Below are positions 1-6,043 of a DNA stretch of 9,308 nt, piece after piece. The position numbers were made by a program, and so were the translations under genes. The stretch's first letter is position 1. The number at the start of each line of letters is the position of its first letter. The DNA is taken from positions 1 to 9,308 of the forward strand of contig JAGBNT010000091.1 of assembly GCA_017634255.1 (NCBI GenBank), in the 5' to 3' direction. Under the pieces are notes generated by a model. The model was not told the DNA's origin and did no database searches. It saw only the letters and a program-made list of their open reading frames with translations. Source of the DNA: Lachnospiraceae bacterium (GTDB taxonomy: Bacteria > Bacillota_A > Clostridia > Lachnospirales > Lachnospiraceae).

Positions 1-276
1 AAGGAAGCGGTGGAAAAGGTAATGGCCGCCGACCCGGGCTACTACGACGCGGTGCTCATGGATATACAGATGCCGGTGATGGACGGCTACGAGGCCGCGA
101 AGGCCATAAGGGCTCTCGAAGATAAGGAGAAGGCGGGCATACCCATTGTGGCGATGACAGCCAATGCCTTTTCGGAGGATGTGAAAAAGGCGCAGAGTGT
201 CGGGATGAACGCCCATATAGCAAAGCCCATAGATGTAAACGCTATGGTAAATACACTTCATGATATTCTCGGATAA
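1..276 (+). CDS. C-terminal part of a receiver-domain protein, probably a hybrid histidine kinase
   Basis: The frame is open from the first base, so only the last 91 codons are present and the true start lies upstream. What is visible is most of a response-regulator receiver domain. The phosphoacceptor aspartate is in the LMDIQMPVMDGYEA stretch (near base 61), the conserved switch threonine in IVAMTANAF, and the conserved lysine-proline in HIAKPID near the end. The protein stops right after the domain, with no DNA-binding or output domain. This fits the receiver at the end of a hybrid sensor kinase better than a transcription factor. It ends 47 bp before a second hybrid kinase on the same strand, so the two may be co-transcribed and work in one phosphorelay (inference). 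A stand-alone or tandem receiver protein is also possible. Confidence 0.85.
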   Translation, partial: KEAVEKVMAADPGYYDAVLMDIQMPVMDGYEAAKAIRALEDKEKAGIPIVAMTANAFSEDVKKAQSVGMNAHIAKPIDVNAMVNTLHDILG

Positions 277-323
277 CAGGATACTTACTGCAGCTTTACG
301 GGAATGTTTCTACAGGACTTGAT

Positions 324-2423
324 ATGGAAAAAGGCGAGGACAGCGGAAAAAAGGGTATAAGCTTTGATTTTAAAGGCTATCCCATCATCCTTATAAATAT
401 TTTGATCTTGGTCCTTATAGCGGTATTTATTGCCGTCTATACCCGCGGGTTTAAGCAGAATACAGTGGACTGGAGGCTATTGCTGATAGTTTCAGGCAGC
501 ATGTTCCTCCTTACCTGCTTTGACGTTGCAGTCATGTTCGTAATCAACAGGAAAATGCAGAGGGCGGCCTTTGAAGCGGAGCAGGCAAATAAGGCAAAGA
601 CGGATTTCCTTTCAAATATGAGCCATGAGATCCGGACGCCCATAACCGCTATCCTCGGGATGAATGAGATAATCCAGAGGGAGAGCGACGATTCTAATGT
701 GCTGGAATATTCCAACAGCATACAGAAGGCCAGCGTAAGCCTTTTGGGTATAATCAGCGATATCCTCGACTTCTCAAAAATAGAGGCGGGTAGGATGGAG
801 CTGGAGGAAGAGGACTATTCCTTAAGCACCCTTATAAGCGACCTTATAAATCTTACCCAGCTTCGGGCGGAGGCAAAGGGGCTTAAGTTCGAGACACATA
901 TTGATCCTATGCTTCCGAGGAAGCTGATCGGAGATGAGCTCAGGGTCAAGCAGATAATCACCAATCTTTTATCCAATGCAGTTAAATACACTGAAAGAGG
1001 AAGCGTTAAGCTGGAGCTTAGCATGAAGAGCTTCGATACCAACGGGATATCCATGTTTGTTGCGGTGAGCGATACCGGAATAGGGATAAGACCTGAGGAG
1101 CTCGACAGGCTTTTTACCGCCTTTGACAGGCTGGATGCAAAGCGGACCAGAACCATTGAAGGAAGCGGCCTGGGGCTTACCATCGTCCACAGGATGCTCT
1201 ATCTGATGGGGAGCAATCTTGAGGTAGAGAGCACCTACGAGGAGGGCTCCAAATTCTATTTCACCCTTTACCAGAAGGTTGCGGACTGGAACCGCTTAGG
1301 GGCAATGAATATGATGTCCTATACAAGGGAGCCGAAGGCAGGGCAGCATAAGAACAAGATCTTTAAGGCGCCCGGGGCATGTATCCTGGTGGTGGATGAC
1401 ACACCTATGAACCTCCATGTAATAGTGGGGCTTTTAAAGCGTACCGAAATGCAGATAGACATTGCAACGGGGGGAGAGGAATGTATAGCCCGCTTCGGCG
1501 AGAAAAAATATGATCTGGTGCTCTTAGATTACAGGATGCCCCATATGGATGGAATAGAGACCTTAAATATCTTAAGGGAGCGCTATCCCGAAGCTGCCGA
1601 CACCCCGATAATAAGCCTGACTGCCAGCGCGGTCTCGGGAGACAGGGAAAAGATGCTCTCGGCAGGCTTTACCGACTATCTTTCCAAGCCTGTAAATATA
1701 GAGGAAATGGAAAAAATGATGGTCAAATACCTGCCTAAGGAGAAGGTGGAGCTCGTGGAAATACAGGAGGACATGGGGGATGAAGCCGGCAAGATACCCA
1801 CGGAGCTTAAGAATATCGAGCTTATAGATCCTAAAAAGGGAGTGGAGTTTTGCGGAGATGTCAGGGAGTATTTAAACGCCCTTAAGATATACAAAAATTC
1901 CATCAAATTAAAATCTGCGGAGCTGGAAGCCTATCTTGAGGATATGTCAGAGGATAAGCTGGAAAGCTACACCCTGTTCATGCACTCGTTAAAGAGCACC
2001 TACAATGCCATAGGAGCGGAGGCTATAGCCAGCTATGCCATGCGGCTGGAGCAGGCGGGCAAGGAGCGGGATATGGCTGTAATAAGGTCCGATACGGGCA
2101 ACCTCCTTGAAATGTACAGGAGACTTTATGAGCCTTTGGAGGAGCTGTTTAAGGCGGAGAGGCTTAAGGAGGAAGAGGAGCTTAAGAATATTAAGGAGAA
2201 TAAGAACCGGGCGGAGAAAAAGGGCTATACGCCCGAGGGCTTTGAAGAGGAGCTTAAGAATATCCACGGGCTTTGCGGGTCAAGGGACTATCTGGGTATC
2301 TGCGAGATAATGGACAGGCTCGATGCGCTAAAGCTCCCGGAGGATAAAAAGGCGGGCTTTGAGGAGCTGAGGCAGGCGGTGTTAAATAGCGACTGGGACA
2401 GGATAGAAGAATTGACAGGTTGA
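324..2423 (+). CDS. Membrane hybrid histidine kinase with receiver and HPt domains
   Basis: This 699-residue protein combines the parts of a phosphorelay in one chain. Two membrane segments (about residues 19-40 and 52-74) are joined by a very short loop, so there is no extracellular sensor domain and no visible HAMP. HisKA follows with His101 in SNMSHEIRTP. The ATPase domain shows N-box Asn214 and Asn218, DTGIGI at 250-255 and GSGLGL at 280-285. The receiver (about 352-470) has Asp358/Asp359, phosphoacceptor Asp402 in LLDYRMPHMDG, Thr433 and Lys455. The HPt domain (about 505-605) has His554 in MHSLKST. A charged helical tail (about 610-699) follows; similar tails occur in clostridial kinases of this type, with unknown role. 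Phosphate would pass His101, Asp402, His554 and then to a regulator elsewhere. ATG at 324 has AGGA at 314-317. The signal sensed cannot be read from the sequence. Confidence 0.93.
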   Translation: MEKGEDSGKKGISFDFKGYPIILINILILVLIAVFIAVYTRGFKQNTVDWRLLLIVSGSMFLLTCFDVAVMFVINRKMQRAAFEAEQANKAKTDFLSNMSHEIRTPITAILGMNEIIQRESDDSNVLEYSNSIQKASVSLLGIISDILDFSKIEAGRMELEEEDYSLSTLISDLINLTQLRAEAKGLKFETHIDPMLPRKLIGDELRVKQIITNLLSNAVKYTERGSVKLELSMKSFDTNGISMFVAVSDTGIGIRPEELDRLFTAFDRLDAKRTRTIEGSGLGLTIVHRMLYLMGSNLEVESTYEEGSKFYFTLYQKVADWNRLGAMNMMSYTREPKAGQHKNKIFKAPGACILVVDDTPMNLHVIVGLLKRTEMQIDIATGGEECIARFGEKKYDLVLLDYRMPHMDGIETLNILRERYPEAADTPIISLTASAVSGDREKMLSAGFTDYLSKPVNIEEMEKMMVKYLPKEKVELVEIQEDMGDEAGKIPTELKNIELIDPKKGVEFCGDVREYLNALKIYKNSIKLKSAELEAYLEDMSEDKLESYTLFMHSLKSTYNAIGAEAIASYAMRLEQAGKERDMAVIRSDTGNLLEMYRRLYEPLEELFKAERLKEEEELKNIKENKNRAEKKGYTPEGFEEELKNIHGLCGSRDYLGICEIMDRLDALKLPEDKKAGFEELRQAVLNSDWDRIEELTG

Positions 2424-2474
2424 GCTGTTGTGAATACGGGGATTATAGGATATTGCAAAATTCCCTATAAATAT

Positions 2475-2503
2475 CTGTTATTTTGTCAAATTTTTGTTAT
2501 AAT
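2475..2503 (+). promoter_or_regulatory. Probable sigma-A promoter of the dha genes
   Basis: A perfect TATAAT at 2498-2503 is preceded by TG one base upstream (2495-2496), an extended -10 element. The -35 match at 2475-2480 (CTGTTA, 17-bp spacer) is weak, as is usual when an extended -10 is present. The surroundings are AT-rich, and the gap lies between the kinase stop and dhaL. Transcription would start near 2510 and leave a leader of about 95 nt. TTTGCGGAG occurs twice in that leader (2554-2562 and 2589-2597), the second copy overlapping the dhaL ribosome binding site. A 7-bp inverted repeat upstream (2443-2449 with 2464-2470) might be an operator, but this is weak. Confidence 0.55.
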
Positions 2504-2604
2504 ATACCATAAAGGTTTAAAAGTATCCCGACAAATTGCTCAGCGATTATATATTTGCGGAGCGGTTTTACGACAGGATGCATAAAAATTTGCGGAGGTA
2601 TATT

Positions 2605-3225
2605 ATGTCAACTAAAGTCTATGACTGTCTTTCAAAGATCAGCGAAAAGATCATCGAAAACAAGGATTTCCTTACAGATCTGGACCGTGAGATAGGCGAC
2701 GCCGATCACGGAGTCAACATGGCAAGGGGCTTTCAGGCGGTTGTGGAAAAGGTTTCACCCGATGAGCCTGATCTGGGGGCGGTGCTGAAGAAGTGCGGAA
2801 TGACGCTTTTATCTACTGTCGGCGGAGCCTCGGGTCCCCTCTACGGAACGGCATATATGGAGGCTGGAAAGGTACTCGCGGGCAAGACGGAGCTTTCAAA
2901 AGAGAATATGAAGGCGGTTTTGGAGGCTGCCATAGCGGGCATCCAAAAGAGAGGCAAGGCGGAAAAGGGCGAGAAGACGATGTTGGATGCACTTATACCT
3001 GCCTATGACGCTTATTCTGAGAAAATAGCTGCAGGAGAGGATATTGTGGCAGGTCTGGATGCCGCCTGCGATGCAGCAAGGGAGGGCGTTGAATTTACAA
3101 AGACCATAAAGGCGACCAAGGGACGTGCCAGCTACCTTGGAGACAGGAGCATAGGACATCAGGACCCCGGTGCCACAAGCGCTACTATGACACTTGAGAC
3201 GATACGCGATTTCCTTAAGGGGTGA
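2605..3225 (+). CDS. dhaL: Dihydroxyacetone kinase ADP-binding subunit DhaL
   Basis: DhaL holds the nucleotide of PTS-dependent dihydroxyacetone kinase. Its tightly bound ADP is rephosphorylated by DhaM, and the phosphate then goes to dihydroxyacetone on DhaK. The 206-residue product matches the usual family length of about 210. Visible signatures are LDREIGDADHG, with Asp27, Asp32 and Asp34 as the expected magnesium ligands, the GGASGPLYGTAY nucleotide loop (73-84), and the C-terminal GDRSIGHQDPGATS (179-192). I chose ATG at 2605 because GGAGG at 2594-2598 lies 6 bases before it and the family N-terminus aligns there; the frame stays open to a TTG at 2536 but has no good site there. It is the first gene of the dha set, behind the promoter at 2475-2503. 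Having dhaL first is unusual, since dhaK more often leads. Confidence 0.95.
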   Translation: MSTKVYDCLSKISEKIIENKDFLTDLDREIGDADHGVNMARGFQAVVEKVSPDEPDLGAVLKKCGMTLLSTVGGASGPLYGTAYMEAGKVLAGKTELSKENMKAVLEAAIAGIQKRGKAEKGEKTMLDALIPAYDAYSEKIAAGEDIVAGLDAACDAAREGVEFTKTIKATKGRASYLGDRSIGHQDPGATSATMTLETIRDFLKG

Positions 3226-3248
3226 CGCGAGGGAGACTGGAGTTTTAA

Positions 3249-3285
3249 GTTTACATAATACCAGAAGTTGAACAGGTTTACATAA
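3249..3285 (+). repeat. Left pair of GTTTACATAA motifs between dhaL and dhaM
   Basis: Two exact copies of GTTTACATAA lie in direct orientation at 3249-3258 and 3276-3285, with starts 27 bp apart. They occupy the 84-bp gap between dhaL and dhaM, an unusually long gap for genes of one kinase. The spacer (TACCAGAAGTTGAACAG) resembles the reverse complement of the spacer between two of the motif copies after dhaK, which face the opposite way. The pair could be one end of a mobile element, a regulator site, or copies of a dispersed chromosomal motif. Confidence 0.8.
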
Positions 3286-3309
3286 ATCATAGTTGACGGA
3301 GGCGTATAC

Positions 3310-3702
3310 ATGGTAGGACTGGTAATAGTATCCCATAGCTGGAAGATAGCCGAAGGCATAGTAGACCTTGCACTGCAGATGGCGGCTGAGCATAAGCATA
3401 TAATACCGGCAGGCGGTCTGGAGGATAAGGAGATAGGTACGGATGCCACCAGAATAATGGAGGCGATAAAGGAGGCCGATGAGGGAGATGGAGTCGTGTT
3501 GCTGGCTGACCTTGGAAGCGGTGTCATGAGCGCCGAAACGGCTATCGAGCTTTTGGAGGATGAGGATATAAAGGTGAAGCTGGCGGATGCGCCGATAGTA
3601 GAAGGAGCCATAGCTGCGGCAGTGGAGGCGGCTACAGGCGGCTCGCTGGAGGAGGTTATCGCAGCCGCTGAAGAGGCTCGGGGAGTAAGCAAATTGGGTT
3701 AA
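3310..3702 (+). CDS. dhaM: PTS-dependent dihydroxyacetone kinase phosphotransferase subunit DhaM
   Basis: DhaM carries phosphate from the phosphotransferase system (PEP, enzyme I, HPr) to the ADP on DhaL. The 130-residue protein is a single EIIA-mannose-type domain. The expected phosphorylated histidine is His9 in LVIVSHS, and the domain core GVVLLADLGSGVMSAE spans 61-76. It lacks the HPr-like and enzyme-I-like extensions of the longer E. coli DhaM, so HPr and enzyme I must be supplied from elsewhere, as is common in Firmicutes. ATG at 3310 follows GGAGG at 3298-3302. The stop codon lies inside a variant copy of the window's 10-bp motif (3698-3707). dhaK starts 26 bp later, so the two are almost certainly co-transcribed. 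Confidence 0.93.
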   Translation: MVGLVIVSHSWKIAEGIVDLALQMAAEHKHIIPAGGLEDKEIGTDATRIMEAIKEADEGDGVVLLADLGSGVMSAETAIELLEDEDIKVKLADAPIVEGAIAAAVEAATGGSLEEVIAAAEEARGVSKLG

Positions 3703-3707
3703 CATAA
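3698..3707 (+). repeat. GTTAACATAA, variant motif copy overlapping the dhaM stop
   Basis: This copy differs from GTTTACATAA only at position 4 (A for T). It covers the TAA stop codon of dhaM (3700-3702) and runs towards the dhaK ribosome binding site at 3714-3722. Confidence 0.6.
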
Positions 3708-3728
3708 TTTACTAAAGGAGGTAAAGTC

Positions 3729-4724
3729 ATGAAGAAACTGATCAATGAGGTTGACAACATCGTCGACGAGATGCTTAACGGTATGGTGGCGGCTTATCCC
3801 AACTATATCAAGCGTCTTGAGGGGCTGGACGTGGTAGTGCGTGCAGGCGGCTCCGAAGGCAAGGTGGCGCTGGTTTCCGGAGGCGGAAGCGGCCACGAGC
3901 CCGCCCACGGCGGCTATGTAGGCAAGGGTATGCTGGACGGAGCTGTGGCAGGAGCGGTATTCACTTCTCCTACTCCCGACCAGGTCTATGAGGCAATTAA
4001 GGCTGCAAACGGCGGTAAAGGAGTGCTCCTCGTTATCAAGAATTATACAGGAGATGTAATGAATTTCGAGATGGCTGCCGATATGGCTGCTGACGATGGG
4101 ATAGAGGTCGATAAGGTAGTTGTTGCCGATGACGTTGCTGTTGAAAATTCCACCTGGACCACCGGACGCCGCGGCATCGCAGGCACTATCTTTGTACATA
4201 AGCTGGCGGGCGCCTGTGCAGAGGCTGGCGGAGACCTTAAGGAGGTTAAGAGGATCGCCGAGAAGGTTATAGCAAATGTGCGCTCAATGGGAATGGCAGT
4301 GGATGCATGTACAGTACCCGCAGCGGGAAAGCCCAGCTTCGATCTGGCAGAGGACGAGATAGAAATAGGTATCGGTATTCATGGAGAGCCCGGCGTTAAC
4401 CGCGAGAAGATAAGCTCTGTAAATGATATTTCCGATAAGCTTTTGGGGAAGATCCTCGAAGAGGGCATATATAATTCCGGCGACGAGGTTGCGGTAATGG
4501 TCAACGGAATGGGCGGTACCCCGCTTATGGAGCTCTTTGTTGCGAATAAGCATATTAAGGAAGTGCTCGACGGAAAGGGAATAAAGATCTGCAAGACCCT
4601 GGTAGGCAACTATATGACCTCCCTGGATATGGAGGGCTTCTCGATAACTCTCCTCAAGGTAGACGACGAGATGAAGAAGCTGCTCAACGCTCCGGCGGAT
4701 ACACCCGCTTTCGTACAGGTTTGA
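3729..4724 (+). CDS. dhaK: Dihydroxyacetone kinase substrate-binding subunit DhaK
   Basis: DhaK binds dihydroxyacetone covalently through a histidine and presents it to DhaL for phosphorylation, giving dihydroxyacetone phosphate for glycolysis. The 331-residue length is close to the family norm. Expected active-site residues are present: His56 in GGGSGHEPAHGG, Asp109 in NYTGDVMNFE, and the substrate-linking His218 in GIGIHGEPG. The conserved TSPTPDQ (79-85) and NGMGGTPLMELF (259-270) are also there. The ATG at 3729 has a near-perfect AAAGGAGGT at 3714-3722. It is the last gene of the dhaL-M-K set. Its stop is followed at once by a variant motif copy and then by the 34-bp-periodic motif array. 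No dhaS or dhaR regulator is visible nearby, so control is unknown. Confidence 0.96.
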   Translation: MKKLINEVDNIVDEMLNGMVAAYPNYIKRLEGLDVVVRAGGSEGKVALVSGGGSGHEPAHGGYVGKGMLDGAVAGAVFTSPTPDQVYEAIKAANGGKGVLLVIKNYTGDVMNFEMAADMAADDGIEVDKVVVADDVAVENSTWTTGRRGIAGTIFVHKLAGACAEAGGDLKEVKRIAEKVIANVRSMGMAVDACTVPAAGKPSFDLAEDEIEIGIGIHGEPGVNREKISSVNDISDKLLGKILEEGIYNSGDEVAVMVNGMGGTPLMELFVANKHIKEVLDGKGIKICKTLVGNYMTSLDMEGFSITLLKVDDEMKKLLNAPADTPAFVQV

Positions 4725-4725
4725 T

Positions 4726-4735
4726 GTTGACATAA
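4726..4735 (+). repeat. GTTGACATAA, variant motif copy just after the dhaK stop
   Basis: One base after the dhaK TGA lies a copy with G at position 4. It points the same way as transcription and opposite to the three exact copies that follow it. Confidence 0.5.
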
Positions 4736-4743
4736 TATAAATG

Positions 4744-4821
4744 TTATGTAAACAATATAGGCGGTCTAAAAATTACTTTATGTAAACAAGTTAAACGACC
4801 CGGTATTTAAATTATGTAAAC
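4744..4821 (-). repeat. Right array: three TTATGTAAAC motifs at 34-bp period
   Basis: Exact copies of TTATGTAAAC (reverse complement of GTTTACATAA) lie at 4744-4753, 4778-4787 and 4812-4821, with both start-to-start distances 34 bp. The second and third spacers share a CCC[G/T]GTATTT stretch. Read on the - strand, the spacer between the last two copies contains TACCGGGTCGTTTAACTT, similar to TACCAGAAGTTGAACAG between the two copies upstream of dhaM. The arrays on the two sides of dhaM-dhaK therefore resemble inverted relatives of each other. The regular spacing, about three helical turns, suggests protein binding on one face of the DNA. Confidence 0.85.
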
Positions 4822-4853
4822 TTGAATAAAACCCTGTATTTGGTTATAGTTAT

Positions 4854-4954
4854 GGGGCTGTCAAGCTTATACAAAATATAAAAAATAAGCCAGCAGGCGC
4901 TATGAGCCTAGAACTGTCTGAGCCTTTTATATTTTGCATAAGCTCGACAGCCCC
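4854..4954. mobile_element. 101-bp MITE-like element with 30-bp inverted ends
   Basis: The first 30 bases (4854-4883, starting GGGGCTGTC) and the last 30 (4925-4954, ending GACAGCCCC) are inverted repeats matching at 28 of 30 positions, around a 41-bp middle. GGGGCTGTC-type outward ends are common on insertion sequences, and the element has no coding capacity, so a miniature inverted-repeat element is the best reading. I see no clear target duplication at the borders. Both mismatches are A opposite C on the + strand, which become U-G wobbles in a - strand RNA, so a - strand transcript would pair along all 30 positions. It may instead act as a terminator for dhaK, though it has no U-run directly after it. 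Confidence 0.6.
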
Positions 4955-4968
4955 GAACTGTTTTTATA

Positions 4969-5000
4969 GGTTATTGAATTTCATCGGAAATTCAATAACC
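4969..5000. repeat. Perfect 14-bp hairpin
   Basis: GGTTATTGAATTTC (4969-4982) and its exact reverse complement (4987-5000) flank a 4-base ATCG loop. It lies 14 bases after the 101-bp inverted-repeat element. A T-run precedes the hairpin (4961-4965), and there is none after it, so it is not a standard + strand terminator. It may be a palindromic intergenic repeat or part of a structured leader of the gene at 5118. Confidence 0.7.
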
Positions 5001-5012
5001 GTATTCGACCAG

Positions 5013-5086
5013 GCGGCCGGCTTGCCGGTCGGCGTGTCTGGCGAAGCCAGATTTCCGAACGCGTTTTCCGATTTTGCGTTCGGAAA
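5013..5086. repeat. GC-rich hairpin cluster upstream of the TSCPD gene
   Basis: Three stem-loops follow one another. The first is GGCCGG-CTTG-CCGGTC near 5013-5030, which includes one G-T wobble. The second is TCTGGC (5037-5042) with GCCAGA (5046-5051). The third is a perfect 11-bp stem, TTTCCGAACGC (5052-5062) with GCGTTCGGAAA (5076-5086), around a 13-base T-rich loop. The last stem ends 31 bases before the next ATG. The cluster could be an extragenic palindromic repeat or a structured 5' leader; no known riboswitch class is recognised. With the neighbouring repeats it fills the whole dhaK-TSCPD gap. Confidence 0.55.
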
Positions 5087-5117
5087 GTCATAGATTTTCA
5101 ACAAAGAAAGGAGCATT

Positions 5118-5369
5118 ATGCAGAGTTTTGAATTTACACCCAGGGGTGTCTGCTCAAGAAAGATAACCTTTGATATGGAGGACGGAAAGCTGCACAACGT
5201 ACAATTTACCGGCGGCTGCAACGGCAACTTAAAAGCCATAGGCAAGCTCGTCGAGGGGATGGAAGCCGACAAGGTCGTGGAGATCTTAAAGGGCAACGAT
5301 TGCGGCGGCAGGGGAACCTCCTGCGCCGATCAGCTCACAAAGGCAATCGAGAGCTGCCGGACAGCATAA
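5118..5369 (+). CDS. Small TSCPD-domain protein with conserved cysteines
   Basis: This 83-residue protein belongs to the small TSCPD family (TIGR03905 type). Function is not established. The same domain is found at the C-terminus of some ribonucleotide reductases, including B12-dependent ones. Cysteines lie at positions 12, 34, 62, 69 and 80, in CSRKITF, GGCNGN and NDCGGRGTSCADQL; four of them are the likely conserved set and could bind a metal (inference). There is no signal peptide or membrane segment. ATG at 5118 follows an AAAGGAG ribosome site (5107-5113) at good distance. The start lies just after the hairpin cluster, so this is probably the first gene of the bioY/tetrapyrrole run. The family assignment is firm, the role unknown. 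Confidence 0.88.
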   Translation: MQSFEFTPRGVCSRKITFDMEDGKLHNVQFTGGCNGNLKAIGKLVEGMEADKVVEILKGNDCGGRGTSCADQLTKAIESCRTA

Positions 5370-5419
5370 AGGAGACTATTTACCGGGATTGGACCGGAGA
5401 AAGGTTTACAGGAATCACA

Positions 5420-6040
5420 ATGAAAAAAACTCGTATTTCAACACATGAAATGGTACTTTGCGCCATGTTTGTAGCACTTATGGCAGTAGGTGCTTTCATC
5501 AAGATAATGCTGCCCATCGGGCCCTTTGCGGTAACCTTTTCGCTGCAGTTTTTCTTTGCCCTGCTTGCCGGCTTCATCCTTGGCAGCTTTTTGGGGGGCT
5601 TAAGTGTTACGGTCTATCTCATAGTGGGTCTATGCGGCATACCGATATTTGCTCACGGCGGCGGACCGGCATATCTTTTAAAGCCTACCTTCGGCTTTCT
5701 TATCGGCTTTGCCGCGGCAGCCTTTGTGACGGGACTCATCATGGAAAAATTCCGGAGCTCCGATTACAAGACCTTTCTGTTTGCGGCATTTTGCGGAGAG
5801 ATGGTCTACTATCTATGCGGTCTGGTATATTACTATATCATGTTTAACTTTCTCGTGAACACTGATGGTGCGTCCATAGGTGTAGTCGAGCTCATCCAGG
5901 TCTGGTTCTTAAGCACGGTGGTGCCGGATTTTGTGCTTTGCGTGCTCGCTTCACTCGTCGCAGTGAAGCTTAAGAAAATTCTGAAAAATACCGACCTGCT
6001 TCCGGACAGGCTTGCAAATAATAAGCCCATGGGGAGATAG
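5420..6040 (+). CDS. bioY: Biotin transporter substrate-binding component BioY
   Basis: BioY is the membrane S-component that captures biotin for an ECF-type importer. The shared energising module (EcfA, EcfA', EcfT) is not in this window. The 206-residue product is very hydrophobic, with about six membrane segments, roughly at 11-31, 36-56, 57-77, 89-109, 118-142 and 157-184. The family signature GGPAYLLKPTFGFLIGF is at 81-97. I chose ATG at 5420 (AGGA at 5410-5413); the frame is open further upstream but there it overlaps the TSCPD gene and shows no family-like residues. The gap to the TSCPD stop is 50 bp, and the next gene starts 3 bp after the stop. I find no BirA-type paired operator upstream. 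Its place in front of porphyrin genes looks like a vitamin-themed cluster rather than a shared pathway. Confidence 0.94.
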   Translation: MKKTRISTHEMVLCAMFVALMAVGAFIKIMLPIGPFAVTFSLQFFFALLAGFILGSFLGGLSVTVYLIVGLCGIPIFAHGGGPAYLLKPTFGFLIGFAAAAFVTGLIMEKFRSSDYKTFLFAAFCGEMVYYLCGLVYYYIMFNFLVNTDGASIGVVELIQVWFLSTVVPDFVLCVLASLVAVKLKKILKNTDLLPDRLANNKPMGR

Positions 6041-6043
6041 GTT

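Noticed and set aside
2536..2604. TTG start for dhaL 23 codons upstream
   Set aside because: There is no ribosome site there, and the extra residues do not match the family; ATG 2605 has GGAGG at the right distance.
3226..3309. Rho-independent terminator between dhaL and dhaM
   Set aside because: There is no GC-rich stem followed by a T-run; the gap holds direct, not inverted, repeats.
2896..3705. Long - strand open frame opposite dhaL-dhaM (269 codons)
   Set aside because: It overlaps two well-supported genes, has low-complexity composition without family motifs and no ribosome site; it mirrors their codon bias.
4744..4821. CRISPR-like array
   Set aside because: Repeats are only 10 bp, there are three, and spacers of 24 bp are partly similar to each other; no cas genes are nearby.
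4902..5093. 63-codon + strand open frame in the repeat region
   Set aside because: It runs through the inverted repeats and hairpins, has no ribosome site, and its product resembles nothing I recognise.
5370..5419. BirA operator before bioY
   Set aside because: Only a single half-like GTTTACA at about 5403 is present. The paired inverted half-sites with a spacer of about 15 bp are missing, and the dha-flanking motifs are direct repeats.
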